Of a stretch of DNA of 64,000 nucleotides, positions 1 through 8,161 are shown one piece after another. Source of the stretch: Polyangium fumosum (GTDB lineage: Bacteria > Myxococcota_A > Polyangia > Polyangiales > Polyangiaceae). How positions within the stretch are numbered: the stretch's first letter is position 1; the number at the start of each line of letters is the position of its first letter. The notes below the pieces were generated by a model, which worked only from the letters and a program-made list of their open reading frames with translations, did not search any database and was not told the origin of the DNA. The stretch spans positions 1-64,000 of the forward strand of contig NZ_SSMQ01000017.1 of NCBI RefSeq assembly GCF_005144585.1. The letters are read 5' to 3'. Made by a program: the position numbers and the translations under genes.

Positions 1-2
1 CT

Positions 3-251
3 GCGGCGCGCCCTGCGCCTGCGCCTGCACCGGCGCGTCCTGCGCCTGCGCCGCGGCCTGCCCCGGCGCGCCCTGCGCCTGCGCCCGTCGCGCCGCCTCC
101 TGCGCCTGTGGCCGAGCCTGAGCTCGCGGCGGGCGAGGAAGCGCCGGAGAGCGCGCCCGCCGAACATTCGGGCGGCCCCCCGCCCCCGGTCGTGCCTGCG
201 GTGCCCAAGGGTGCCAAGGCGCAGATCAGGCGCGGCAAGGGCGCGAAGTGA
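3..251 (+). CDS. C-terminal tail of a Pro/Ala-rich protein (5' end outside window)
   Basis: An open frame enters from the left edge and stops at 249-251. The visible 82 residues are low-complexity: about 34 residues of alternating Pro/Ala with occasional Arg, then an acidic stretch (AGEEAPES) and a basic end rich in Lys/Arg/Gly. The DNA is a degenerate direct repeat of CCTGCGCCTGCGC-like units. Nothing catalytic is visible, so the function cannot be told from this fragment. Its stop codon overlaps the GTG start of pyrE (GTGA at 248-251), so the two genes are very probably co-transcribed and translationally coupled. Confidence 0.6.
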   Translation, partial: AARPAPAPAPARPAPAPRPAPARPAPAPVAPPPAPVAEPELAAGEEAPESAPAEHSGGPPPPVVPAVPKGAKAQIRRGKGAK

Positions 252-808
252 GCAAAACCGAGCGCGAGCGGCTCGTCGAGCTGCTCCGCGAACGATCGTT
301 TGAGCGTAAACGAGTCGTGCTCGCCTCCGGGCGCGAGAGCGACTTTTTCATCGACTGCAAGCAGACGGCCTTGACCGCCGAGGGGCACTTCCTCCTCGGC
401 GCGCTCATGTTCGACGCGCTCGACGGCCTGCCGCGATGCGACGCGGTCGCGGGCGTGGAGCTCGGTGGCTGCCCGCTCGCGAGCGCCGTCTCGCTGACGA
501 GCTTCGTCCGCGGCCGCCCGCTCCCGGCGCTCTACGTGCGCAAGGAAGCGAAGGACCACGGCTCAAAGCGGCTCATCGAGGGGGATCGCGCGCTCGTGCC
601 GGGGATGGCGGTCGTGATGCTGGAGGACGTGATCACGACGGGCGGGTCGACGCTGAAGGCCGTCGACAAGATCACGGCGGCGGGCGCGCGCGTGGTGGGC
701 GTGGTGGCGATCGTGGATCGGCTCGAAGGTGGGGCCGAGACGATCCGCGCGGCGGGGTTGCCGGTGGTCGCGATCTGCACGCGGCGGGATTTCATTCCGG
801 ACGCGTGA
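248..808 (+). CDS. pyrE: Orotate phosphoribosyltransferase
   Basis: PyrE makes orotidine 5'-phosphate from orotate and PRPP in de novo pyrimidine synthesis (cytosolic, homodimeric in known members). The 186-aa product has the PRPP-binding motif VMLEDVITTGGST (residues 123-135). It also has the flexible catalytic loop YVRKEAKDHGSK (96-107), with the lysines and histidine that contact pyrophosphate, and an N-terminal SGRESDFFIDCKQ segment typical of the family. Length is at the short end of the usual range. The GTG start overlaps the stop of the upstream gene by 4 nt. Downstream lies the tandem-repeat region and a hairpin terminator, with no other pyrimidine gene in view. Confidence 0.93.
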   Translation: MSKTERERLVELLRERSFERKRVVLASGRESDFFIDCKQTALTAEGHFLLGALMFDALDGLPRCDAVAGVELGGCPLASAVSLTSFVRGRPLPALYVRKEAKDHGSKRLIEGDRALVPGMAVVMLEDVITTGGSTLKAVDKITAAGARVVGVVAIVDRLEGGAETIRAAGLPVVAICTRRDFIPDA

Positions 809-812
809 CGGC

Positions 813-1268
813 GTGGACGCCCTCGCGAAGGGTGCGGACACGTTCGTGGAGGGCGCGGACACGTTCGGGGAGGGCGTGGACACGTTCGCGAAGGGCGTGG
901 TCACGTTCGCGAAGGGCGTGGTCACGTTCGCGAAGGGCGTGGTCACGTTCGCGAAGGGCGCGGTGACGTTCGCGGAGGGCGCGGACACGTTCGCGGAGGG
1001 CGTGGTCACGTTCGCGAAGGGCGTGGTCACGTTCGCGAAGGGCGTGGTCACGTTCGCGAAGGGCGTGGTCACGTTCGCGAAGGGCGTGGTCACGTTCGCG
1101 GAGGGCGCGGACACGTTCGCGGAGGGCGCGGACACGTTCGCGAAGGGCGTGGACACGTTCGCGGAGGGCGCGGTCACGTTCGCGGAGGGCGTGGTCACGT
1201 TCGCGAAGGGCGTGGACACGTTCGCGGAGGGCGTGGACACGTTCGCGGAGGGCGTCCTAGCCCTCGCC
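813..1268 (+). repeat. 21-bp tandem repeat, about 22 units
   Basis: The unit is GGCGTGGTCACGTTCGCGA plus AG or an equivalent ending. Variants differ at fixed places (GTGG/GCGG, TCAC/ACAC, GAAG/GGAG), and identical GVVTFAK-type units occur in runs of three and four. Conserved variant blocks suggest expansion by slippage or unequal recombination. The array lies between the pyrE stop and a 14-bp-stem hairpin. Confidence 0.97.
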
Positions 1269-1271
1269 TGA
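813..1271 (+). CDS. Possible 152-aa heptad-repeat protein (uncertain)
   Basis: From GTG 813, four bases after the pyrE stop, an open frame runs to TGA 1269-1271 and is almost wholly made of a seven-residue unit G-[VA]-[VD]-T-F-[AVG]-[KE]. There are 22 units, counting degenerate first and last ones. Position 7 alternates Lys and Glu, giving a charge-patterned repeat. No Shine-Dalgarno sequence is visible before 813 and no ATG exists, so translation is doubtful. Because the unit is 21 bp, every frame on both strands stays open and openness is not evidence of coding. The complementary strand would read a repeated ANVTTPF-like unit. It could be a real repeat protein, a pyrE read-through remnant, or non-coding repeat DNA. 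Confidence 0.3.
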   Translation: MDALAKGADTFVEGADTFGEGVDTFAKGVVTFAKGVVTFAKGVVTFAKGAVTFAEGADTFAEGVVTFAKGVVTFAKGVVTFAKGVVTFAKGVVTFAEGADTFAEGADTFAKGVDTFAEGAVTFAEGVVTFAKGVDTFAEGVDTFAEGVLALA

Positions 1272-1273
1272 CC

Positions 1274-1305
1274 GCGAGGACGCGTTCCCCCGAACGCGTC
1301 CTCGC
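1274..1305. terminator. Perfect 14-bp hairpin between convergent genes
   Basis: Bases 1274-1287 pair perfectly with 1292-1305 around a CCCC loop. It sits between the end of the repeat frame (1271) and the end of the minus-strand TPR gene (1308). There is no T-run, so it may act as a bidirectional transcription barrier or mRNA 3'-end protector rather than a classical intrinsic terminator. Confidence 0.6.
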
Positions 1306-1307
1306 CC

Positions 1308-2555
1308 TCACTCCGTCGCTTCCTCGTCCGGACGCGTGAGCTCGTCGAGCTGCGCGATGAGGTCGTCGCGCCCGATGCCGGACCAGGCGGCGCGGGCGGC
1401 TTCGAGGTGGTGCCGGCGGAGGGCTTCGGTCGGGGCGAGGTTGGCGAGACGCTTGTGGGTCCAGCCGATGGAGAACGGTTCGGCGATGCGCTTGTAAAGG
1501 TGGAGGGCCTGCTCGAACCGGGCGCGCGCCGTGTTGTCGTCGCCGTCCGCGCGCGCGATGCCGCCGAGGCGTTGGATGCAGTTGGCCTCCCCGAGGACGG
1601 AGCCGACCTTTCGGAAGAGCGGGAGAGCCTGTTCGTAGCGAGCGCGTGCGGCGTCGTGATCGGAGCGTTGGAGGGCGATGTCGCCGAGGCTCTGGATGCA
1701 GTTGGCCTCGCCGAGGACGGAGCCGACCTTCCGGAAGAGCGGGAGGGCCTCCTCGTAACGAGCGCGGGCCGTATCGTGATCGGAGCGCCAGAGCGCGCTC
1801 TGCCCCAACCGGAACAACCCATCCGCCTGCTCCGCGTCCCGCCCCTCCGCCTCGAACGCCTGCACTGCCCGCGAAAGCTCCTCCTCCGCCTCCGCGTACC
1901 GGTACGCCCGCGCGAGCGCCGTCCCCAGCCGAAGCCGCAACCGCGCCGCCTCGATCGCCGAATGCCCCGTCTTCCGTTCGAGCACCCCCTGCAAGATCCC
2001 CGAGAGCCTCTCCACCTCCGCCGCGGCGTCCGGGTCCGGTGGCTCGTACGGCAACATTCTCGCCGGTGGTTCGCTCTTCGGCCCCCCGTCCGCCGCGTGC
2101 ACCTTCAATTCATACGCCCGCCAGCTCACCAGATCCGGCGCGCTCAACGAGAGCGCCACGAACGCCTCGTCCGAAGCCACGATCACGAGCGGCCCCGGGA
2201 TCCATGTCGGCAGAGCGTCCCGCGCGAAATTGAAGCTCGCCAGCGGCGGAGACGCCTGATCCCCCACGATATGCTGCTCCAGCCCCGTCAGCGCCACCAT
2301 CGTCCGCTCGGCATCTTCGAGCCCGAGAGCCCTCAGCCGATAGTGCGGCCACTCGCCTGGTTGAAGCTCCACCTCGACGAGCGGCGGCACCTCGTCCTGT
2401 CCTGCCCACCCCCGCAGCCGCGCCAGGATCTCCTCCCGCACGGGCCCCGGCGGCGCGTGGAGGAAGATCATCGTGAACCCGAGGCTGCCCGCGAGCGCCT
2501 CGCGCAGAATCTCCGCTCGACCGTTCGAATCGATGTCGAGCGAGATGCGGTTCAT
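1308..2555 (-). CDS. TPR-repeat protein paired with a P-loop ATPase
   Basis: A 415-aa protein with two parts. Residues 1-190 form an unrecognised N-terminal region that includes a hydrophobic strand ([16 protein letters not shown]). From about residue 195 there are at least four tetratricopeptide-like repeats; two are near-identical ([20 protein letters not shown] and [20 protein letters not shown]), a sign of recent internal duplication. The ATG overlaps the stop of the ATPase gene by 4 nt (2552-2555), so the two products are probably made in a fixed ratio. TPRs normally bind proteins, which fits a sensor or scaffold for the ATPase. The function of the N-terminal region is unknown to me. Confidence 0.8.
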   Translation of the reverse strand: MNRISLDIDSNGRAEILREALAGSLGFTMIFLHAPPGPVREEILARLRGWAGQDEVPPLVEVELQPGEWPHYRLRALGLEDAERTMVALTGLEQHIVGDQASPPLASFNFARDALPTWIPGPLVIVASDEAFVALSLSAPDLVSWRAYELKVHAADGGPKSEPPARMLPYEPPDPDAAAEVERLSGILQGVLERKTGHSAIEAARLRLRLGTALARAYRYAEAEEELSRAVQAFEAEGRDAEQADGLFRLGQSALWRSDHDTARARYEEALPLFRKVGSVLGEANCIQSLGDIALQRSDHDAARARYEQALPLFRKVGSVLGEANCIQRLGGIARADGDDNTARARFEQALHLYKRIAEPFSIGWTHKRLANLAPTEALRRHHLEAARAAWSGIGRDDLIAQLDELTRPDEEATE

Positions 2556-3913
2556 GCAGGCGCCTTCGCGGGATCCGCCTCACGAAATGCCCGCGTCCGC
2601 CGCGCGAACGGGTGCACGTCGTACCAGGTCTCGCCGTTGTATTCGAGCACCACGAGCTGATACAAAAGCCATTGCTTCCTGTCGTCGTCGAACTTCTCCG
2701 GGAAGGAGCCTGTCTTCACGATATGATGCAGATCCCGTAGAAATCCGCGCCCCTGGAGCAGCCGCTCCATGCTGCTCGCGAACTCCTTGACGACGTCCTC
2801 CACGTCGGCGCGCGTCAGCGAGAGCGTCCGCTTGTTCAGCACGCCCGTCGTCACGATGCGGAAGAGATCTCGAAGGCAACCGCCGGATTGGAGGATCGCG
2901 TGCCGGAGCGCGTCCTCGTCCGCGAACACGACCGACGTGTCGATCCGGCGCTGGAGCAATCGCGTCAGCGCCTGAATGCCAGCCTCGTCCGGCGTGTCCG
3001 TTCCCCGCTTGTGCACCGTGACCATGGGCAACACCACGTCGGTGATGCCCTGGAACTCCTGGCGCAGCCGGCACTGCGTGAAGTGCAATGTAACAGGGAT
3101 CGTGATGACGAAATGGGCGGGGACGTTTTGAATGTGAGGGAGCTGCTCGACGAAGAGAAGATCGTGCGTCGTCCGCTCGCTGCCGTCGTTCAGCGGGAGC
3201 CGCTCCACGCGATCGAGCTTGTCCACGATGATCACGAGGTCGTGGACGTCTTGCTTGACGAGGTAGGTGCGGACGTCCTGGATGAGATCACTCAGCGCCT
3301 CCATCAGCCCTGTCACGTGATCCCAGCTCACCTCGCGATATCGCTTCTGGAGCCCGGGGGATGTCTTGAGGGAGAGCTTGAGCTTGGCGACGCCTACGGG
3401 GATCTCCGCGTCGAGCGTGACGCCAATGGACTTCAGCCAGCCGAGTACGTCCTTCCAGACCTTTTTCGCCGTCGCGGATGCGCGCGCGTGCGGCCCGATC
3501 GCAGGATCATCGAGGATGGCCGAGATGATCGCCGTGAGGAGCTCCGGGATCTGGACGTCCCGCACGTCGAGGTAGTCCTGGATGTCGATGAAGACCGCAT
3601 GGTAGACCCGGTCTTCCTTGTTCGTTTGGAGTTCGCGCGTGAGCCACCGCAGCTCGGTGGACTTCCCGCTCCCGACGTGACCGCTGAAGAGCTGGACCTG
3701 GTAGTTCCCCCGGAGCGAATCCCGGATGCACTCCTCCATCCGTTCGACCCGGTCTCCGCCGCGTACGCTCGAGAGGTCCACGCGGAGCTGGACGAGGTCT
3801 TTGCCCTCCAGGTCGAACCACGGGTTGCAAGCGGCACGCACGTCGCGCGCTGTGCGCGCCGGGAGCTTCAGCTCTTCCGTCAAGACGATCCGAGGTCGAA
3901 CGCCGAGAGCCAT
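2552..3913 (-). CDS. AAA/STAND-like P-loop ATPase
   Basis: This 453-aa product (ATG 3913; an in-frame ATG 39 bp upstream is less likely) has a Walker A motif GHVGSGKS at 78-85. A Walker B-like segment [11 protein letters not shown] lies near 226-236, with Asp231 followed by Lys where many AAA proteins have acidic residues. Between them is an insert rich in charged helices, and the C-terminal half (about 330-450) is helical. The shape resembles AAA_16/STAND-type ATPases used in signalling or conflict modules. The overlapping downstream TPR gene strengthens that reading. It is not recognisable as MoxR, KAP or DnaA. The specific role is unknown. Confidence 0.75.
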   Translation of the reverse strand: MALGVRPRIVLTEELKLPARTARDVRAACNPWFDLEGKDLVQLRVDLSSVRGGDRVERMEECIRDSLRGNYQVQLFSGHVGSGKSTELRWLTRELQTNKEDRVYHAVFIDIQDYLDVRDVQIPELLTAIISAILDDPAIGPHARASATAKKVWKDVLGWLKSIGVTLDAEIPVGVAKLKLSLKTSPGLQKRYREVSWDHVTGLMEALSDLIQDVRTYLVKQDVHDLVIIVDKLDRVERLPLNDGSERTTHDLLFVEQLPHIQNVPAHFVITIPVTLHFTQCRLRQEFQGITDVVLPMVTVHKRGTDTPDEAGIQALTRLLQRRIDTSVVFADEDALRHAILQSGGCLRDLFRIVTTGVLNKRTLSLTRADVEDVVKEFASSMERLLQGRGFLRDLHHIVKTGSFPEKFDDDRKQWLLYQLVVLEYNGETWYDVHPFARRTRAFREADPAKAPA

Positions 3914-3964
3914 ACGCCCGCCACTGTGCCCCAACCCCCCCGGCGCTGCCAACCTCCGCGCTTG

Positions 3965-4921
3965 TTACTCCGCCGCTTCGGCCACCTTCGGCATCAGCGG
4001 GTACCCGAGCGCTTCCCTCTGCGCCAGGTAACTCTCCGCCACGAGCCTCGCGAGCGCGCGCACGCGGCCGATGAACCTCTGCCGCTCCGTCACGCTGATC
4101 GCGCCGCGCGCGTCGAGCACGTTGAACCGGTGCGCCGCCTTCACCACGAAGTCGTACGCGGGCAGCACGAGCGCCTTCTTCGGGTCGGGCTTCGCGCCCT
4201 TCGCCGTCGCGTCCACGCCGCGGAAGAGCAGCCGCTTCACCTCGGACTCGCACTTGTCGAAGGCCGCGAAGTGCTCCTCCACGTCGGCCTCCTCGAAGTT
4301 GTACGTCGACCACTCCCACTCCGCGCGCTGGTAGAGCTCGCCGTAGCGCACCACGTGCCCGCCGGCGCGCGAGTAGTCGAGGTCGTACATGCTGTCCTTG
4401 TCCTGCAGGTACATCGCGATGCGCTCGAGCCCGTACGTCAGCTCGCCCGAGATCGGCTTGCAGTCGATGCCGCCGATCTGCTGGAAGTAGGTGAATTGCG
4501 AGATCTCCTGCCCGTCGAGCCACACCTGCCAGCCGAGGCCCCAGGCGCCGAGCGTCGGCGACTCCCAGTCGTCCTCGATGAAGCGCACGTCGTGTTGCAG
4601 CGGGTCCGTGCCGAGCGCGCGCAAGGACTCCAGGTAGAGCTCCTGGATGTTCAGCGGGCTCGGCTTCAGGATCACCTGGAACTGGTGGAACTGCTGCGCT
4701 CGGTTCGGGTTCTCGCCGTAGCGGCCGTCGGAGGGCCGCCGCGAGGGCTCCACGAAGGCCACGTTCCACGGCTCCGGTCCGAGCGCGCGGAGGAACGTCG
4801 CGGGGTTGTACGTGCCTGCGCCGACCTCGGAGTTGTAGGGCTGCACGATGAGGCAACCACGCTCGGCCCAGAAGCGCTGGAGCGTCAGGATGATGTCTTG
4901 GAACGTCATGGCGACGGGCAA
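3965..4921 (-). CDS. glyQ: Glycyl-tRNA synthetase alpha subunit
   Basis: GlyQ is the catalytic subunit of the bacterial alpha2-beta2 glycyl-tRNA synthetase, which activates glycine with ATP and charges tRNA-Gly. The sequence is very typical: [20 protein letters not shown] near the N-terminus, then [48 protein letters not shown] and [12 protein letters not shown]. Length is 318 aa from ATG 4921, or 314 aa from the in-frame ATG 4909, which better matches the usual N-terminus (MTFQDIIL). The beta-subunit gene glyS, normally immediately downstream, is absent; the next gene downstream is the unrelated ATPase. Confidence 0.95.
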   Translation of the reverse strand: MPVAMTFQDIILTLQRFWAERGCLIVQPYNSEVGAGTYNPATFLRALGPEPWNVAFVEPSRRPSDGRYGENPNRAQQFHQFQVILKPSPLNIQELYLESLRALGTDPLQHDVRFIEDDWESPTLGAWGLGWQVWLDGQEISQFTYFQQIGGIDCKPISGELTYGLERIAMYLQDKDSMYDLDYSRAGGHVVRYGELYQRAEWEWSTYNFEEADVEEHFAAFDKCESEVKRLLFRGVDATAKGAKPDPKKALVLPAYDFVVKAAHRFNVLDARGAISVTERQRFIGRVRALARLVAESYLAQREALGYPLMPKVAEAAE

Positions 4922-5127
4922 GCCATACCCCAGGCCCGGGCGCTCGTCGACGCCGTCCTCGCGCCTCTGGTGGGCGCCCGCCGGTCCGATGCCGCACGTT
5001 GAACAAACCGCCCGGTCTGGAAAACGCCCTTGACGCCCCAGCGGAGGAACAGTACCCGCAATGATCAGGTGCCATACAACTGACGCCCGTTCGGTGAGCT
5101 ACCTCGGGGTCGGGAGGGGACGGTCCG

Positions 5128-5505
5128 ATGCCGCGCATCCTGATCATCGACGACGACGCGGCCTTCGGCGCCAGCGCTGTGCGCACCCTGGAGAGCGCGG
5201 GTTTCTCCGCACGGTTTCACCGTGGCCCCTTCGGCAGTTTGCAGGCGATTCGCGAGACGGTCTGCGATGTCGTGTTGCTCGACGTCAACATGCCGAAGCT
5301 CGACGGCCCCTTGCTCGTCCGCATGATCCGCGACGCCTTTGGCCGCGGCGCGGTGAAGGTGCTGCTCTGCAGCAACATGGAGCCCGGGCCGCTCGAGCGC
5401 CTCGCGAAGGTGATGGGCGTGCACGGCGCGGTCCCCAAGCACCTGCCCGAAGCGCACCTCGTCGATCAAGTGCGCGCCGCGCTCCCGCCGCGCGCCACCG
5501 CCTGA
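5128..5505 (+). CDS. Single-domain response regulator (receiver only)
   Basis: A 125-aa CheY-like receiver with no output domain. It shows the acidic pocket IIDDD (residues 6-10), the phospho-acceptor Asp52 in LLDVNMP, and the conserved Lys104 in VPKHLPE. The usual Thr/Ser before the beta4-alpha4 loop appears as CSNM (81-84). Such stand-alone receivers act as phosphorelay intermediates or bind partner proteins. No histidine kinase is next to it, so its partner is elsewhere. It is divergent from glyQ across a 206-bp gap and convergent with the acyl-CoA synthetase. Confidence 0.88.
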   Translation: MPRILIIDDDAAFGASAVRTLESAGFSARFHRGPFGSLQAIRETVCDVVLLDVNMPKLDGPLLVRMIRDAFGRGAVKVLLCSNMEPGPLERLAKVMGVHGAVPKHLPEAHLVDQVRAALPPRATA

Positions 5506-5518
5506 TCACGCGCGGCGC

Positions 5519-7051
5519 TCAGCCGTGCTGTTTTTCCAGCGCCTTTTTGTCGATCTTGCCCGCGCCCGTGCGCGGCAGCGCGTCGACGAACACGACCGAC
5601 TGCGGGACCTTGTACTTCGCGAGCCGCGCGCGGCAGTGCGCGAGGATCGACTCCGCGTCGGGCGGCGCGCCCGGGGCGAGCACCACGATCGCCCGGCCCA
5701 CCTGGCCCCATTTTTCATGCGGCACGCCGAGGAGCGCCGCCTCCGCGACCGACGGGTGCCCCGCGAGCACCGCCTCGACCTCGGCCGGATACACGTTTTC
5801 CCCGCCGGAAATCAGGAGATCCTTGCTGCGGCCCGCGATGTAGAAATGCCCCTCGTCATCACACCGCGCGAGATCCCCCGTCCGTAACCAGCCGTCCACG
5901 ACCACCTTCGCCGTCTCCTCGGGCCGGCCCCAATAACCGCCGAAGACGTGCGGACCACGCACCTCGAGCTCGCCTACCTCGCCCGGACGAACCGGCTCGC
6001 GCGCCGCATCGACGACCCGCGCCTCCACGAAAAACAGCGGCGCGCCCACGGATCCCACCTTGCGACGCACATCCGCGGGCGGCAGCCAGAAATTGTTCGG
6101 CCCCGCCTCGGTCAGCCCGTAGCCCGTCTTCAGGTCGATCCCTCGCTCCCAGTACGTGTGGAAGAGCGGCTCCGGGCACGGCGCGCCGCCGCTGATGCAG
6201 ATGCGCAAGCTCCCGAGCTCGCCCTCGGCGAACCGGCGATGCTGCGAGAGCGCGAGGAACATCGTTGGAACACCAAAGAACACCGTCACGCCTTGATCCC
6301 GCACGCCCGTGTACACCTCGTCCGGATCGAAGGCGCGACAGACCACGGACGTGCCACCCGCGAGCACGAGCGGCGCCGTGAACACGTTCAGCCCGCCCGT
6401 GTGGAAGAGCGGCGCGTTGAGCAGCGCCACGTCGGAGGACGACAGACCCCAGCTCGAGATCGTGTTCACCGCGTTCGCCGTGATCGACCGGTACGTCAGC
6501 ATCGCGGCCTTCGGCGTGCCCGTCGTCCCGCCCGTCCCGCAGAGCACCCAGGGTTCGTCCCAGCCGATATGCAACGCCGGCGGCGGCCTGTCCGTGGCCG
6601 CGTCGCGCTCGCCGAGATCCACGTCGTCTCCGCGCGCCCGCGACGCGCCGTGCGTCGCCACGAACACGCGCGGGACGAAGCTCGCCTCGCGCCGCAGCGC
6701 CTCGATCGTGGCGGCGAACGCGGGCCCGTAGACGAGCACCTCGGGCGTCGTCGCGGCGAGGTACTGACCGAGCTCGCCGGGCGTCAGCCGGTAGTTCAGC
6801 GGCGTGAAGATCGCGCCGAGCTTGCCGCAGGCGAACCAGAGATCGAGCATCACGACGTCGTTCATCGCGAGCGCCGCGACCCGGTCGCCGCGCCGCACCC
6901 CGAGCCTCTCCCGGAGGAAATGCGCCGTGCGGTTCGCGGTGTGATCCCAGGCTCGGTACGTCAGGGGCCGCCCGCCTGCTCCATTGTCGAGCAGCGCTAC
7001 CTTGTCGGGCGTTAACGCCGCGCGTCGTCCGAGCCAGTCGCCGAGATGCAT
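5519..7051 (-). CDS. Acyl-CoA synthetase (AMP-forming, ANL superfamily)
   Basis: A 510-aa ANL enzyme expected to activate a carboxylic acid to its acyl-CoA via an acyl-adenylate. The AMP-binding motif CGTGGTTGTPKAA is at 171-183, a YGLTEAGPN segment follows in the middle, DGWLRTGDLA marks the hinge region, and the catalytic lysine lies in PRTGAGKIDKKAL at the C-terminus. ATG 7051 (MHLGDWLGRRA) is preferred because longer in-frame extensions carry non-family sequence; the second synthetase at 8162 starts the same way (MYIGDW). It is divergent from phaR, with a phaR-type palindrome between them, so a link to PHA or fatty-acid storage is likely. Substrate chain length cannot be read. Confidence 0.9.
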   Translation of the reverse strand: MHLGDWLGRRAALTPDKVALLDNGAGGRPLTYRAWDHTANRTAHFLRERLGVRRGDRVAALAMNDVVMLDLWFACGKLGAIFTPLNYRLTPGELGQYLAATTPEVLVYGPAFAATIEALRREASFVPRVFVATHGASRARGDDVDLGERDAATDRPPPALHIGWDEPWVLCGTGGTTGTPKAAMLTYRSITANAVNTISSWGLSSSDVALLNAPLFHTGGLNVFTAPLVLAGGTSVVCRAFDPDEVYTGVRDQGVTVFFGVPTMFLALSQHRRFAEGELGSLRICISGGAPCPEPLFHTYWERGIDLKTGYGLTEAGPNNFWLPPADVRRKVGSVGAPLFFVEARVVDAAREPVRPGEVGELEVRGPHVFGGYWGRPEETAKVVVDGWLRTGDLARCDDEGHFYIAGRSKDLLISGGENVYPAEVEAVLAGHPSVAEAALLGVPHEKWGQVGRAIVVLAPGAPPDAESILAHCRARLAKYKVPQSVVFVDALPRTGAGKIDKKALEKQHG

Positions 7052-7100
7052 GGCGCCCTGCGTAGCAAAGCCGCGCGCGCGCTGGAATGGCTCGCGTGCA

Positions 7101-7121
7101 TTGCTGCGTTGCAACAAGCAA
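7101..7121. promoter_or_regulatory. Probable PhaR operator in the acs-phaR divergent region
   Basis: The core GTTGCAAC (7108-7115) is a perfect 8-bp palindrome. It is flanked by TTGCT (7101-7105) and its complement AGCAA (7117-7121). It lies 50 bp from the synthetase start and 37 bp from the phaR start. PhaR-family repressors are known to bind TTGC/GCAA-type dyads, so autoregulation of phaR and control of the synthetase is a reasonable inference. Confidence 0.5.
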
Positions 7122-7157
7122 TTGCGATCTGGACGATCGGGGTGTACGACCGTCCGC

Positions 7158-7691
7158 ATGGTCGTGAAGAAGTACGGCAACCGGAGGCTGTACGACACCG
7201 AGGCGAGCCGTTACGTCACGCTCGAAGAGGTGGAGGCGCGCGTCCGGCGTGGCGACGACGTGGAGGTCGTCGACGCGAAGACGGGCCGCGACCTGACGCA
7301 GGCGACGCTCGCGCAGATCATCCTGGAGAGCCGCGGCGCTGCGCGCCTCTTGCCGGTGCCGCTCCTGCGCCAGCTCATCCGCATGGGCGACGACGCGCTG
7401 GCCGAGTTTTTCGAACGCACCGTGATCTGGGCGCTCGACATCTACTTGCTCGCGAAGAAAGGCGCGCGGGTCTTTCCGATGGGTCCCCTCGGCGCGCTCC
7501 CTTTCCTCAACGCGATGCTCGGCGGTGGCAAGAGCGCGCCCTGGTCCTCGCCGCGGGATCCCGAGCCCGAGGAGCAGGTCCCTCCGCCCGACACGAACGA
7601 ACGCGAGGAGCAGGCCGAGGAGATCGCCGCGCTCCGCCGCGAGCTCGACGAGCTCAAGCGCATCGTCTCCAAGAAACGCCGCGAGCCTTGA
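7158..7691 (+). CDS. phaR: Polyhydroxyalkanoate synthesis repressor (PhaR family)
   Basis: A 177-aa protein whose first 60 residues match the PHA/PHB accumulation regulator DNA-binding domain: VKKYGNRRLYDTEASRYVTLEEV, then DLTQATLAQIILE. The middle is a helical segment and the tail is charged, probably coiled coil (EEQAEEIAALRRELDELKRI). In known systems PhaR binds both DNA and PHA granules, and it represses phasin and synthase genes until polymer forms. ATG 7158 is chosen because the family starts exactly here; upstream codons in the same frame cover the putative operator. The phasin-like gene follows 121 bp downstream behind a matching palindrome and promoter. Confidence 0.9.
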   Translation: MVVKKYGNRRLYDTEASRYVTLEEVEARVRRGDDVEVVDAKTGRDLTQATLAQIILESRGAARLLPVPLLRQLIRMGDDALAEFFERTVIWALDIYLLAKKGARVFPMGPLGALPFLNAMLGGGKSAPWSSPRDPEPEEQVPPPDTNEREEQAEEIAALRRELDELKRIVSKKRREP

Positions 7692-7695
7692 GTGC

Positions 7696-7712
7696 TTGTT
7701 GCAGTGCAACAA
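7696..7712. promoter_or_regulatory. Perfect palindrome, probable PhaR operator for the phasin gene
   Basis: TTGTTGCAGTGCAACAA is a perfect 8-1-8 inverted repeat. It lies 4 bp after the phaR stop and 7 bp before a TTGACA -35 box, where a bound repressor would block RNA polymerase. It shares TTGCA/TGCAA half-sites with the 7101-7121 element. Confidence 0.65.
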
Positions 7713-7719
7713 AGTCCGC

Positions 7720-7747
7720 TTGACACAGCAAAAGGCGGGGTTTAGGT
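7720..7747 (+). promoter_or_regulatory. Sigma-70-type promoter for the phasin-PHA genes
   Basis: A consensus -35 TTGACA (7720-7725) is followed after 16 bp by a weak -10 TAGGTT (7742-7747). The phasin-like gene starts 65 bp downstream. The adjoining palindrome suggests repression by PhaR. Confidence 0.55.
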
Positions 7748-7812
7748 TCGGCTCCCAACAGACGGGGTTCGCCTGAAATGCAAGGCGGTCCTTCCGGGGT
7801 GAGGAGCACGCG

Positions 7813-8070
7813 ATGAGCGAACAGGTGGATTCGCAGGTGCAGCAAAACCGCGAAGTCTTCCCGGGACACCGCGCGTACGCGGACTTGTTCGAGGGGCTCG
7901 ACGCGCTGGAGACGGCGGGCGCGGCGCAGATCGGGCTCGTGCTGCGGGGCATGGCGCGCATCGGCCAGGCGTCGCTCCTCTACGGCGCGCGTATCGCCGC
8001 GGAATGGCAGCGGATGGCGCGCGAAGCGACAGAGCGCGCGGGCGACACGTTCGGCGCGCCCTTCCTTTGA
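7813..8070 (+). CDS. Small phasin-like granule protein
   Basis: An 85-aa, largely helical, amphipathic protein with no signal peptide or membrane segment; its second half (QASLLYGARIAAEWQRMAREATERA) has the alternating hydrophobic/charged pattern of phasins. Phasins coat PHA granules and control their size and number. The call rests on composition and on position: behind a PhaR-type operator, directly after phaR and ahead of the PHA synthase genes. A GAGGAG ribosome site precedes the ATG by 6 bp. It is shorter than classical phasins (about 110-190 aa), so it could be a minimal or lineage-specific form. Confidence 0.6.
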   Translation: MSEQVDSQVQQNREVFPGHRAYADLFEGLDALETAGAAQIGLVLRGMARIGQASLLYGARIAAEWQRMAREATERAGDTFGAPFL

Positions 8071-8161
8071 GCGGCCTTCCAAGCCACGTCGAGCTCGCGT
8101 AAGCTCGGCTCTGTCCGGGCGAACCACCGAAAGCACGCGCCGGCGAGCGGAGAAAAAGAGC

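Noticed and set aside
563-1822. Long minus-strand open frame with ANVTTPF-like repeats
   Set aside because: It is the complement of the 21-bp tandem repeat joined to unrelated sequence. All frames stay open there because the unit is a multiple of three, and it runs into the TPR gene on the same strand in another frame.
2888-5002. 704-codon plus-strand open frame
   Set aside because: It is antisense to the ATPase and glyQ genes, both supported by motifs. High third-position G+C creates such long antisense frames.
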